This document shows, piece after piece, positions 54,020 to 62,712 of a DNA stretch of 64,000 nt (position 1 is the stretch's first letter; each line of letters starts with the position of its first letter). The DNA comes from JABMMZ01 sp044357345 (GTDB taxonomy: Bacteria; Bacteroidota; Bacteroidia; NS11-12g; UBA955). Location: assembly GCA_044357345.1 (NCBI GenBank), contig JBIKPR010000004.1:7134-71133 (forward strand). The letters run 5' to 3'. The position numbers and the translations under genes are program-made. The notes beneath the pieces were generated by a model. The model worked only from the letters and a program-made list of their open reading frames with translations. It ran no database searches and was not told the origin of the DNA.

Positions 54020-54753
54020 GGATAAACAAGGATGCGCGAAGGCACAGCATCTGTCTCAATTTTTGGCACTTGAATATTTAAAACATAATTTCCGTCTGCT
54101 ATAGAATTGGGTACGAAAATTAATTCAGTAATGGTTCTATCTGCAGGCGCGTTTCCATTTACTAAAAACCAATTTTTATGCGCCGCCAAACGGCCTTCAT
54201 CACTTTCTTTATCTATGCTAGGTAAATCTGTTAAAATGTGTTTAAAACCCAAGGCTTGCAAGTGACTCAACACCTCTGGCTCAAAGTAAACAGGATTGTT
54301 TCCCGAATAATTTTCATGGCATTTATCTTCTTCATTCGGCAAGGTTCTTAGCACGATGGCTTCAAAGTTTTCTTGGTTATTCAAAGCTTCTATGGCCTTC
54401 ATATCAATACAAGAATCCACGCCAATTTGGGAAGTCTGTACACTGAAAATTTTGCACATCTGTAGTACAGGAATTTGAATGCTGCGCATGTCGAAAGACA
54501 CTGGCAAAACATGCAAAGCACATTCGGTATGCGTACCTGAAGCATGTGGGTAAAAACTAATACGCTCGCAATTCACACTGCCCCCGGCGGCCAAACTGCC
54601 AACAAATGCATCACTTTTAAAATACTCGAATGAAGGTCCATCCAAGTAGTAGCAATTCACATTGTCTTTCTTGTTAAGCGCTAGACTTAAATCGGTAAAA
54701 TTATTGGCATCAAATTTATAGACCTTTGAATGCTGTTCAAATTGTATCCACAT
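54010..54753 (-). CDS. Cyclase family protein (kynurenine formamidase-like)
   Basis: The 247-aa protein has the cyclase-type metal-binding motif HASGTHTECALH (residues 70-81). It corresponds to HxGTHxDxPxH with the Asp replaced by Glu. VLRTLPNEEDKC, HLQALGFKHILTDLPSIDKE and a C-terminal TELIFVPNSIADGNYVLNIQVPK complete the domain. Members include kynurenine formamidase and other metal hydrolases, and the reaction here is unknown. It overlaps the glycosyltransferase by 10 nt and diverges from the histidine kinase, with a 66-bp spacer. Confidence 0.85.
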   Translation of the reverse strand: MWIQFEQHSKVYKFDANNFTDLSLALNKKDNVNCYYLDGPSFEYFKSDAFVGSLAAGGSVNCERISFYPHASGTHTECALHVLPVSFDMRSIQIPVLQMCKIFSVQTSQIGVDSCIDMKAIEALNNQENFEAIVLRTLPNEEDKCHENYSGNNPVYFEPEVLSHLQALGFKHILTDLPSIDKESDEGRLAAHKNWFLVNGNAPADRTITELIFVPNSIADGNYVLNIQVPKIETDAVPSRILVYPCV

Positions 54754-54789
54754 TTAAATGCGAAAGTAATGATTTTAAATGAAATTGTT

Positions 54790-54797
54790 TAAATTTG
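54790..54797 (+). promoter_or_regulatory. -7 promoter element (TAAATTTG) of the histidine kinase gene
   Basis: TAAATTTG fits TAnnTTTG and ends 22 nt before the TTG start at 54820. It lies in the 66-bp spacer between the divergent cyclase and kinase genes. Confidence 0.5.
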
Positions 54798-54819
54798 AGG
54801 CGCAGATACGTGCAGCGCA

Positions 54820-55971
54820 TTGAATACTTACACCACAAAAAAATACATAAAAATCATACTCTTGCTCCTGGCTCTAGCCATTGGTTTGTTTTCACTCTAC
54901 TATTCAAACCGTATGGTTATAAAACTCTCCAAAGAGGAAAGGAAAAAAATTAGCCAATGGGCTGAAGCGCAAGAACTGATTGCTAAAGCCGACCCGGAAC
55001 AAGACATTTCTTTTTACGCCAAAATTGTAGAATCAAACACCACCATTCCTGTATTTTTAGCCGATGAATCGGGTTACCTTACCTACCGAAACATTGACAG
55101 CAGTTTGATCCGTAGCAAACGCCAAATCAAAATCTATTTTGAAGAGCTTAAAGCTGAGACCGCGCCAATAGAAATAAAAATAACCGACGATTACAGCCAA
55201 TACGTGTATTATGACGAATCGTCTATTCTCAAACAATTGAAAATTTACCCCTTTATTCAACTCGGCATAGTGGGTTTGTTTGTTGTAGTGAGTTATTTTG
55301 CCTTCAGTTACAGCCGCAGGGCTGAAGAAAACCAAGTGTGGGTTGGCTTGGCCAAAGAAACCGCGCATCAGCTCGGCACACCGATGAGCTCATTAATGGC
55401 TTGGGTCGAATTAATTGAAACCGACAAGAGCTTTGCAACTTCCGAATCTTTGGCTGAAATGCGCAAAGACCTCGACCGTTTGAGAGTCATTACCGAACGT
55501 TTTTCTAAAATTGGCTCTGTGCCCATTATTGCCAAAAGCGACATTTCGCAACAACTGCAATTGGCCATTGACTACATCAAAACCAGAAGCTCAGATGAGG
55601 TGGTATACATTTACGAATCGCAAGCCATTGGCGCAATAGCCAATATCAATGTACCTTTGTTCGACTGGGTAATAGAAAACATTTGCAAAAATGCAATGGA
55701 TGCCATGGAAGGCCGCGGAACCATCACCATTAAATGCAGAACCAAAGGTGAGCACATCGTTATAGACATCACAGATACAGGCAAGGGCATGCCAAAAGGC
55801 TTGTTTAAGCGTGTCTTTAAACCAGGATTTACCACCAAACGCAGAGGTTGGGGACTAGGCTTGTCTTTGGTAAAAAGAATAGTAGAAAATTACCACAAGG
55901 GACATATTTTTGTGAAGGAAAGTATCCCCAACAAAAAAACAACTTTTAGAATCTTATTAAAACAAGCATGA
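54820..55971 (+). CDS. Orphan sensor histidine kinase
   Basis: The 383-aa membrane kinase has two transmembrane helices (about residues 10-29 and 144-164). The periplasmic sensor region between them is about 115 residues (SFYAKIVESNTTIPVFLADESGYLTYRN). The dimerisation region carries the phospho-acceptor His183 in AKETAHQLGTPMSSLMAW. The ATPase domain has ENICKNAMDAM (N box), DTGKGMP (G1), and FKPGFTTKRRGWGLGLSLVKR (G2). No response regulator gene is adjacent, so it is an orphan kinase. Translation appears to start at TTG 54820. It overlaps the next gene by 4 nt. Confidence 0.92.
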   Translation: MNTYTTKKYIKIILLLLALAIGLFSLYYSNRMVIKLSKEERKKISQWAEAQELIAKADPEQDISFYAKIVESNTTIPVFLADESGYLTYRNIDSSLIRSKRQIKIYFEELKAETAPIEIKITDDYSQYVYYDESSILKQLKIYPFIQLGIVGLFVVVSYFAFSYSRRAEENQVWVGLAKETAHQLGTPMSSLMAWVELIETDKSFATSESLAEMRKDLDRLRVITERFSKIGSVPIIAKSDISQQLQLAIDYIKTRSSDEVVYIYESQAIGAIANINVPLFDWVIENICKNAMDAMEGRGTITIKCRTKGEHIVIDITDTGKGMPKGLFKRVFKPGFTTKRRGWGLGLSLVKRIVENYHKGHIFVKESIPNKKTTFRILLKQA

Positions 55972-56564
55972 AGAAATATTTCATAAGTTTAACCGCACTT
56001 TTTGCAGCACTGCCATTTGCCCAGGCCCAGGTAACAGATACCACGGTTGCGGAGCCTATGATAGAATCAGTAGATGAAATGCCACCACCAATGATGATGG
56101 ATGGCGACGCATGGGAGCAAGCAGTGTCAGTTGATACACCCGCTGTAGGATCATACGAACCCTTTAACCAAATCAAAACCAATTATAAATTAAAGCCGGT
56201 AAGCAACCCAGATAAAAAAGCGTATTACAGCGAAGGCATCCGAGTCCTATTGGATAATATTTATTTGAATTTAAATATGCCGTATTACGCCGCTTCATTT
56301 TTGAAATTAGGTGAAGCACAATTTGTATTGTTGCAAGTAACCGTTGGAAAAGATTCCTCTTTATACAACGTTGAAACCCTCAACACCCCCGGATCAACTT
56401 ACACAAACAACGCCAGAGAATGTTTGGAAAATTTGCCATTCAAATTTATACCCGCCACCAAAAACGGCAAGCCTGTAGACAGCATTCTTATTATCCCCTT
56501 CCGTTTTGAAGCCAATTTAGATTACTATCAATTTGGCGTTTACAACCCAGACGCAACCCGCTAG
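55968..56564 (+). CDS. Exported TonB-C-like protein
   Basis: The 198-aa protein has a signal peptide (ending FAQAQ), a Pro/Met-rich region (EMPPPMMMDGD) and a TonB C-terminal-type domain (about residues 90-190; GEAQFVLLQVTVGKDSSLYNVETLNTPG, NLPFKFIPATKNGKPVDSILIIPFRF). Unlike TonB it has no obvious inner-membrane anchor after cleavage. It overlaps the histidine kinase by 4 nt, so the two products may act together in envelope sensing (inference). The enoyl-CoA hydratase gene follows 14 nt later. Confidence 0.75.
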   Translation: MKKYFISLTALFAALPFAQAQVTDTTVAEPMIESVDEMPPPMMMDGDAWEQAVSVDTPAVGSYEPFNQIKTNYKLKPVSNPDKKAYYSEGIRVLLDNIYLNLNMPYYAASFLKLGEAQFVLLQVTVGKDSSLYNVETLNTPGSTYTNNARECLENLPFKFIPATKNGKPVDSILIIPFRFEANLDYYQFGVYNPDATR

Positions 56565-56578
56565 AATAAAATTAACCG

Positions 56579-57355
56579 ATGCCAGAATTTATACTCATTA
56601 ACAAGCAAGTGGCGCCTTTTGTCGCACACGTTCAACTGAACAGACCTAAAGAACTTAACGCACTCAACCTCGAGTTGATGTTGGAAATAAAACAAGCTTT
56701 AATCGATTTAGACAATGACCCAGAAGTTAGAGCTATTGTATTAAGCGGAAACGAACGCGCTTTCGCAGCAGGTGCAGACATCAAACAAATGGCAGGACGA
56801 AATGCCATGGACATGCTAAGAATCGACCAGTTTTCGACCTGGGACAGCATACGCAAAACCAAAAAACCTATGGTGGCTGCTATCAGCGGTTTTGCCCTCG
56901 GTGGAGGTTGCGAATTGGCCATGATTTGCGACATGATAGTTGCCAGTGAAACCGCCCTATTCGGACAACCAGAAATCAACATCGGCATTATGCCAGGTGC
57001 AGGTGGAACCCAAAGATTGACTAGAATAGTTGGCAAAAACAAAGCCATGGAAATGGTTTTAACCGGCACATTTATATCCGCTGAACAAGCCAAAGAATGC
57101 GGCTTGGTGAACAAAATAGTTCCTGTAGAATTTTTTCTTTCTGAAGCCATAAAAATGGCGGCCTTAATTGCAGAAAAATCACCTATTGCGGTACAATTGG
57201 CAAAAGAAAGTGTGTTGCGCGCCTACGAAATGCCTTTGCAAGAAGCCTTGTATTTTGAACGCAAAAACTTCTATATGTTGTTTGCTTCCGAAGATCAAAA
57301 AGAAGGCATGGCGGCTTTCGTTGAAAAACGCAAACCAAATTTCCAAGGCAAGTAA
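56579..57355 (+). CDS. Enoyl-CoA hydratase/isomerase family protein
   Basis: The 258-aa crotonase-fold enzyme probably hydrates enoyl-CoA in beta-oxidation or a related pathway. It shows the oxyanion-hole segment ERAFAAGADIKQM and the crotonase block AISGFALGGGCELAMICD. PEINIGIMPGAGGTQRLTRIVG carries the second catalytic Glu. The N-terminal HVQLNRPKELNALNLEL is also typical. The substrate is unknown. It is the last gene of the kinase operon and converges with the tolC-like gene, whose stop is 2 nt away, so no terminator fits between them. Confidence 0.93.
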   Translation: MPEFILINKQVAPFVAHVQLNRPKELNALNLELMLEIKQALIDLDNDPEVRAIVLSGNERAFAAGADIKQMAGRNAMDMLRIDQFSTWDSIRKTKKPMVAAISGFALGGGCELAMICDMIVASETALFGQPEINIGIMPGAGGTQRLTRIVGKNKAMEMVLTGTFISAEQAKECGLVNKIVPVEFFLSEAIKMAALIAEKSPIAVQLAKESVLRAYEMPLQEALYFERKNFYMLFASEDQKEGMAAFVEKRKPNFQGK

Positions 57356-57357
57356 TT

Positions 57358-58770
57358 CTAGAGGGATTGTATAATACCTAAACTGTGGTAAGCGTTTAAT
57401 ATCGCCTTCTGGTTTTTGACCTGTAATTCTATCCACTTAATTTTCGCATTCAAATAGCTTATTTCTCTGGCATTGATCATAAACAATGAGCTTTCTCCCG
57501 CGTTAAAAATTTGTTTTTCCGCCTCCAACAATTGCTCATATTGCTTTACTGTTTCTGTATACAATTTCAATTGCTCCGCGGTTAAAACACATTCATTAAT
57601 ATTGGCTTGGGCTTTATTGTTTAATTCCAGGTTTTTTTGTTTAATCGCTAATTCTGTTTCTTGAATTTTCAGCTCCATCATGCGCAAATCACCACGCTCT
57701 TTACGCAACAAAATAGGCATACTAAACCCAATTCCCCAATTGTAATTATTGATTGAATAATTGGCCAAAGGCGCACTTCCTGAACTCAACAAAGGGTTGT
57801 ATTTTAAGTTAACAATGGGTTTCAATTGTTCTTGTTTCAGGCGTTTTTCAATGCCCATCCCGTCCAGTTTAAATCCGTACAACTGCATTTCTGGATGCGT
57901 AAGAATCAAGCTGTCTATTTGATTACTTAAAACAAACAGGCTGGTTTTATTTGTTTCAAAAACCAATTCGTCTTCAGGAACGGTATTTCTATCCAATTCC
58001 AAAGGTGTATTGTTTTCAAACCATAAGTAAATTGAAAGCATTAATGACTTATTGGTATAATCCAACTCTGCTTGCCCCAAACTCATCCGTCTCTCTTGCA
58101 ACTGTATACCGGCTTCTAAAGTATCTACAAATGGCCTATCGCCCAATAAAGCACTTTGCTTAACGGCTAAAAAACGTTGTTCAGCAAAAATATAGGCATC
58201 TTGGTAGACTCGTAATTGTTTGTATGCCATAAACCAATCCCAATAAGCCTTACCTGCCTGGTTCAGCAAATCGTTTACCATATTCATTTGCTCAGATTGG
58301 GCCGCTTCATTGAAAATCTTAGCTTGCTTTAGTGCAAAACGACGTTCATCTATAAACAAACCTTTTCCGAGGGTTAAACTCACACCTGCGTAGGCCAAAC
58401 CAGATTGAGGCACTATGTTCTCAGGATTTAAGTTTAGTCCTTGGTTTTGCTCAAAACCAGCCCCAAATTCAAGTCCATACCAAGTTGGAATTTTCAAGCC
58501 ACTGTTAAACAAACTATAATATTGCGAACCTTTATAATATTTCTGTTCTAGGTCTGTGCTAATCTTGGGGTCAAACCCCCCACGGGCTTTTAATAGATTG
58601 GCTTCTCCTTTTTCCAATTGCAATTGCGCTTGTTTGGCCAAAGGATGGTGTTGCTTCACCAAATTAAGGTAACTTTTAAAATCAAAAACTTTGGCACTGT
58701 CTTGAGCTTGAATTGAATACAAAACACTCAAGCACATAAAAAGACCGATTGTTCTATTTAGTAATTTCAT
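57358..58770 (-). CDS. TolC-family outer-membrane efflux protein
   Basis: The 470-aa protein forms the outer-membrane exit channel of a type I-like export system. It has a signal peptide (ending SIQAQ) and two halves of long amphipathic alpha-helical and short barrel segments (FKSYLNLVKQHHPLAKQAQLQLEKG; NNYNWGIGFSMPILLRKERGDL; IMMINAREISYLNAKIKWIELQVKNQKAIL-like end). The repeated heptad-type helices fit the TolC fold. It lies 2 nt after the HlyD-like gene. The four genes tetR-ABC-hlyD-tolC form one operon with gaps of 1-2 nt. Confidence 0.92.
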   Translation of the reverse strand: MKLLNRTIGLFMCLSVLYSIQAQDSAKVFDFKSYLNLVKQHHPLAKQAQLQLEKGEANLLKARGGFDPKISTDLEQKYYKGSQYYSLFNSGLKIPTWYGLEFGAGFEQNQGLNLNPENIVPQSGLAYAGVSLTLGKGLFIDERRFALKQAKIFNEAAQSEQMNMVNDLLNQAGKAYWDWFMAYKQLRVYQDAYIFAEQRFLAVKQSALLGDRPFVDTLEAGIQLQERRMSLGQAELDYTNKSLMLSIYLWFENNTPLELDRNTVPEDELVFETNKTSLFVLSNQIDSLILTHPEMQLYGFKLDGMGIEKRLKQEQLKPIVNLKYNPLLSSGSAPLANYSINNYNWGIGFSMPILLRKERGDLRMMELKIQETELAIKQKNLELNNKAQANINECVLTAEQLKLYTETVKQYEQLLEAEKQIFNAGESSLFMINAREISYLNAKIKWIELQVKNQKAILNAYHSLGIIQSL

Positions 58771-58772
58771 GT

Positions 58773-60122
58773 TTATTTATTTACAGAAGGTTTTGTACTT
58801 AATTGTTTATAATATTCTGGAGGGAAACCATTAATCTTTCGCCACAATTCATACCAAATTGGCACATCTTTTAACAGCATCATTGAGCTAACGCCTGCTC
58901 CTACTCTAATTTCTTTAGGCCAAGCATGGTCATTGGTATCAGGCACCACCAAGACTCTGTACTTACCATTCTCGCTTATAAAATTATCTATGGCCACCAC
59001 TTTACCACCATAGGTTCCGTATGAAACATTGGGCCAACCAGAAAAAACGATAGCAGGCCAACCGTCAAACTGCACCCTTACCTTACTGCCCTTACCCAAC
59101 AATGGAATGTCGATAGGCTTAACAAACACCTCCACGGCCACGTCGATATTGGCAGGCATGATACTCAGAATCTCGGTGCCTTCCTTAATGGTTTCTCCAA
59201 TACCACTTCTAAGCGCTTTGGTGATAAACCCATCTTGGGGCGCTGTAATATAATACATCCCTGAACGCACCAAATAATTGGAGTATTGGTTTTGCAATTT
59301 TGTAACTACTGCCTCTGCATCATACATCCCTGAAAGGGCTGAAAATTTCTCTGATTCACTTTTTGAAATTTTATCTCTAAAATCTGCTTTTATAGAAGAC
59401 AATTCAATCCGCGCGTTGATTAATTGGTTGCGGCTGCTCAACAGCTTATTTTCTTGGGCAATCATTTTAGCATTGGTCTCTTGCAATTTCAATTTTCGGT
59501 TCTCTAAATCGGTCAATGACTTTAAACCCTTTTCATGCAATTCTTGCATACGTTTGTATTGTTCCAAAGCTATTTTGTAGTTGACTTCAAACGCTTGCAA
59601 ATCGATGCTGTCAGATTTAACACTCAAGCGGGCTTGCAACAATTTATTGGCCGCCTGTTCTTGTTTTAAAATCAAACCCTGAGCCAAAGCAGACACTTGA
59701 TTGTCCATAGCCTTTACCTTTTCCATATAGAAGTTGACGCTCATTTCTTTCGACTTCAATTGTTCGTTTGTTCTAGCCAATAAATTAGGGTCAAAATACT
59801 CGTCTTTTATCTCTGATACATACAATATGGTATCGCCTTTTTTCACCAAATCACCTTCTTGCACAAACCATTTTTCTATTCGACCTCCAATAATGGAATT
59901 TATAGTTTGCGGTCTTTGCCCTGGCTTCAATGCAATTACAGTCCCATTGGCCCGAATATTTTGAGTCCAAGGAAGAAACACAAACAAAACAAACAAAAGC
60001 AACAAGATGATCAAAACTCGGGGCAAGCGCTTTTTACCCCTATCTTGATATACTTGCTTTAAAGACGCAAAATGTTGCGTATTTATACTTCCCTTAATTG
60101 AATTTTTAGCGATGTTTAACAT
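58773..60122 (-). CDS. HlyD-family periplasmic adaptor
   Basis: The 449-aa adaptor links an inner-membrane ABC protein to TolC. It has a single N-terminal transmembrane helix (VLIILLLLFVLFVFLPW, about residues 36-52) and a biotinyl-lipoyl-like domain split by a coiled coil. The first half is IGGRIEKWFVQEGDLVKKGDTILYVSE. The coiled coil spans about residues 130-280, and the second half is ITAPQDGFITKALRSGIGETIKEGTEILSIMP. It starts 1 nt after the ABC gene. Length and order match HlyD adaptors. Confidence 0.92.
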   Translation of the reverse strand: MLNIAKNSIKGSINTQHFASLKQVYQDRGKKRLPRVLIILLLLFVLFVFLPWTQNIRANGTVIALKPGQRPQTINSIIGGRIEKWFVQEGDLVKKGDTILYVSEIKDEYFDPNLLARTNEQLKSKEMSVNFYMEKVKAMDNQVSALAQGLILKQEQAANKLLQARLSVKSDSIDLQAFEVNYKIALEQYKRMQELHEKGLKSLTDLENRKLKLQETNAKMIAQENKLLSSRNQLINARIELSSIKADFRDKISKSESEKFSALSGMYDAEAVVTKLQNQYSNYLVRSGMYYITAPQDGFITKALRSGIGETIKEGTEILSIMPANIDVAVEVFVKPIDIPLLGKGSKVRVQFDGWPAIVFSGWPNVSYGTYGGKVVAIDNFISENGKYRVLVVPDTNDHAWPKEIRVGAGVSSMMLLKDVPIWYELWRKINGFPPEYYKQLSTKPSVNK

Positions 60123-60123
60123 A

Positions 60124-61791
60124 TCAAATATTTTTTGTTTTAGTGCTTTTCATTTCTACCATACGCATGCAAGAACTTCTCAAATAGGCATCAGAAGATG
60201 TCGTAATTAAAGACCAATGTTGGGCCTTGCTGCATAAAAAATCTATAATTTTCTCTCTATCAGTTTTTTCAATAAACACTATGCTATTTTCCAGTAACAA
60301 GAGGCCTGGTTTATTGGCAATACTCCTGGCCAATAAGATTTTTTGCACGATGCTTTTACTCAATTTATCGCCCTCTGCGCCTATTTCGGTGTCCAATCCT
60401 TTTGGCAATGATTTAACATAATCGGACAATTGCATTTTGTCAATGGCCCATAAGACATCGTCAAACTGCACATCTGCACGCCCAATACTAATATTGTCAT
60501 ACAAAGTGCCTTGAAACAATTGTTCTTCAGCAAAACGAATTCCCATTTGTGCGCGCATTTCCTCCGGATTGAAATTCCCAATGGGCAAGCCATTAAAACT
60601 GATGGATCCATGACGGATTTGGTACAATCCCGCAATTAAATGCAGCAATGTTGATTTACCCGATCCATTCTCACCAACAATGCATACTTTCTCTCCTGCT
60701 TTAAGTAGCAATTCAAAATGTGAAATCGCTAGGGCATTAGAATTGGGATAGGAAAATTGCAAATTTTTTATTTCAACCTCTATACCATTTCCAGCTTGGT
60801 GGACCAAAGCAAAAGATTGCCCGCTGTTTGTTTCCGTTTCCAAATCGGTAACTAAACCGATTTTCTCTAAAGCAGCTAAAACATCATATATGTTTTCTAC
60901 ACTTAAAATTAATTTCTCTACAGAATTTAAGACCAAAAGAATAATAATTTCAGCCGCAATAAATTGTCCTATATTCATTTGTTGGTTCAAAACCAGCAAG
61001 CCTCCAATAATCAGCAAGCCTGCAGCCACAAGTGATTTAAACACAACCAACAACGTGTATTGTTGACGCAAGACTTTAAAATGTTTTTCTCTAAAATTTA
61101 AATAGCCTTGCACATGGGTATCGGTTTTTTGCAAATGCAATTCAGTGGCACCAGCCAATTTAAAGGTGTCTTTGTTTTGAGCCAAATTCTGTAACCAAAA
61201 TGCTACGCGGTATTTGTATTTTGATTCATTCAAACTGGTATCTAAGCCTTTTTTGGCCGTTAAGACATAAATGAAGTAAACCAATATCACGAGAGCAAAA
61301 CTGAATAAAATAAAAAATGGATGGTAAAAAGACAAGAGCAACAAACCGAATACCACTTGTAGGGTGGCCGTCGAAAAATCGATGAGTATTTTTGACAAAC
61401 CTTTTTGAATGCTTAGTGTGTCGAAAAAACGGTTCATCAATTCTGGCGCATTGTATTGGTCTATGGCCTCTGATCGGATTTTCGGCATCCTGAAAGTAAA
61501 TTCAAAAGCTGAACGCACAAACAACTTTTGTTGCATGTTTTCTATAATACGCAATTGAAACAATTGTAGCACACCAGAAAACACGACACCAGCAACAACT
61601 ATCGTTACCAGAACAATCCAAGAACTGGACACTTGTCCACCTTGAATAAGATTTACAATGGCCTGAATTCCCAGAGGAATAGATAGGTTCACCAAACCGT
61701 GAAAAACGGCATAGGTATAAATGCGCCCAAGGTCTTTTTTATCCTCTTTGAGCAATTGCCAGAAACGTTTGATTGGGGAAAGATGTTGCAT
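60124..61791 (-). CDS. ABC exporter (permease plus ATPase) with degenerate ATPase motifs
   Basis: The 555-aa protein has an N-terminal six-helix type I exporter domain (about residues 20-310; YAVFHGLVNLSIPLGIQAIVNLIQ onward) and a C-terminal ATPase domain. Walker A is intact (GENGSGKST, residues 373-381). The Q-loop position reads FAEEQLF with Ala instead of Gln. The signature LSGGQ reads LSKSI (477-481). Walker B reads LLLLEN, with Glu for Asp and Asn502 for the catalytic Glu, and the H-loop position is Ser instead of His. It should bind ATP but hydrolyse it poorly, unless partnered. It lies between tetR and hlyD with gaps of 1 nt. Confidence 0.88.
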   Translation of the reverse strand: MQHLSPIKRFWQLLKEDKKDLGRIYTYAVFHGLVNLSIPLGIQAIVNLIQGGQVSSSWIVLVTIVVAGVVFSGVLQLFQLRIIENMQQKLFVRSAFEFTFRMPKIRSEAIDQYNAPELMNRFFDTLSIQKGLSKILIDFSTATLQVVFGLLLLSFYHPFFILFSFALVILVYFIYVLTAKKGLDTSLNESKYKYRVAFWLQNLAQNKDTFKLAGATELHLQKTDTHVQGYLNFREKHFKVLRQQYTLLVVFKSLVAAGLLIIGGLLVLNQQMNIGQFIAAEIIILLVLNSVEKLILSVENIYDVLAALEKIGLVTDLETETNSGQSFALVHQAGNGIEVEIKNLQFSYPNSNALAISHFELLLKAGEKVCIVGENGSGKSTLLHLIAGLYQIRHGSISFNGLPIGNFNPEEMRAQMGIRFAEEQLFQGTLYDNISIGRADVQFDDVLWAIDKMQLSDYVKSLPKGLDTEIGAEGDKLSKSIVQKILLARSIANKPGLLLLENSIVFIEKTDREKIIDFLCSKAQHWSLITTSSDAYLRSSCMRMVEMKSTKTKNI

Positions 61792-61792
61792 A

Positions 61793-62482
61793 TTAAACGG
61801 GTTTAATGGTTTTAAAAACGAGGTCCATATAAAACTTACTTAAATAATGGGGTTTGTTTTGTTTATTTGTTAATCGGGGTAAATGTTCAGCAAAATACCT
61901 TTGTTGATGAGCGCCTTCAATGACTGTGGTAACCAACATAATTGGGAACTTGTAGTGCGGATTAATCTCCTCTATAATTCCAGCTACTTTAGCAACAAAT
62001 TGTTTGTAGGAAATATAAGCTCCATCTTGATTGGCTTTGTTCACTTGTTTGTGTAAAAAAGATTTAGACGCTTCCGCTACCACAATCTCTTGCATCTTTA
62101 CGATGTCAATGCCTTGGAAATTCGGGTCGTTTTGAACCCCTTCGGTCATTAAAAAAACAGATTTTTCTAAACGCCTTTCTGCAGAAGACACATTACTAAT
62201 GGCTAAAAGCAATTGGTACTCCATCCAACCCCAATACCAAGCATTAAGATACAAAAGAAATTTGTGTTTGCTTTCAAAATAACGATAAATTGAAGCCTCC
62301 GGCGAATGTATTAACAAACCAAGTTTCCTGAAGGTAAATTCCTCAAACCCAATTTCCTTAATTAAGTCAATACCCTTGTGCACAATGTTTAGCCCCAAGT
62401 CGCTCGACTCCGGATCTTTTAAATACAAGAGAGGATTGATGGCAATTTTTACACTACTGATTAAAGTATCCATTTTTAACAT
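61793..62482 (-). CDS. TetR-like transcriptional regulator of the export operon
   Basis: The 229-aa protein has an N-terminal helix-turn-helix of TetR type (GIDLIKEIGFEEFTFRKLGLLIHSPEASIYRYFESKHKFLLYL, about residues 37-80). The canonical TetR segment ATxxxIAxxAGVSxGxLYxHFxSKxxL is recognisable. The C-terminal ligand domain is helical and unassigned. It is the first gene of the tetR-ABC-hlyD-tolC operon, so it probably controls its own operon. A perfect palindrome lies 10 nt upstream of its start. The start may be ATG 62482 or the ATG three codons later (62473). Confidence 0.82.
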   Translation of the reverse strand: MLKMDTLISSVKIAINPLLYLKDPESSDLGLNIVHKGIDLIKEIGFEEFTFRKLGLLIHSPEASIYRYFESKHKFLLYLNAWYWGWMEYQLLLAISNVSSAERRLEKSVFLMTEGVQNDPNFQGIDIVKMQEIVVAEASKSFLHKQVNKANQDGAYISYKQFVAKVAGIIEEINPHYKFPIMLVTTVIEGAHQQRYFAEHLPRLTNKQNKPHYLSKFYMDLVFKTIKPV

Positions 62483-62490
62483 TTCGAATG

Positions 62491-62518
62491 CAAAGTTAAT
62501 AGTATTACTATTAACTTT
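62491..62518 (-). promoter_or_regulatory. Probable TetR operator palindrome overlapping the -7 element
   Basis: The plus strand 62492-62518 is a perfect 27-bp inverted repeat: 13-bp arms AAAGTTAATAGTA and TACTATTAACTTT around one central T. On the minus strand, TAACTTTG (62491-62498) fits the -7 consensus TAnnTTTG and lies inside the palindrome. Repressor binding would therefore block the operon promoter directly. This is the arrangement expected for autoregulation by the adjacent TetR-like protein. Confidence 0.72.
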
Positions 62519-62702
62519 GTTATCAATAATATTTATAATGTATTATATACTATCAATTAATAGAAGATCTTCACAACACCAATAACTAAAAGCCAAGCAA
62601 GGATTCAATTACAGACACCCTAATTTCAAAAACATTGAACAACAAAAATGAACACTCAAAGGCGAGCAAAAACTTTGCGAAATAATAGTCCTTTTTTTAA
62701 AT
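62519..62702. other. Intergenic AT-rich stretch upstream of the export operon
   Basis: The 184 bp between the TetR operator and the -7 element of the RNA candidate contains no ORF of coding character and no structure that I could recognise. It may hold upstream promoter sequence for the TetR operon. Confidence 0.35.
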
Positions 62703-62710
62703 TACTTTTG
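62703..62710 (+). promoter_or_regulatory. -7 promoter element (TACTTTTG) of the 6S-like RNA candidate
   Basis: TACTTTTG fits TAnnTTTG and lies 4 nt before the first base of the closing stem of the RNA candidate, where transcription would be expected to begin. Confidence 0.45.
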
Positions 62711-62712
62711 CA

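Noticed and set aside
57168..57374. 68-codon plus-strand frame at the end of the enoyl-CoA hydratase gene
   Set aside because: It is an overlapping alternate frame of the hydratase, rich in Lys and Cys, with no start signal or recognisable domain.
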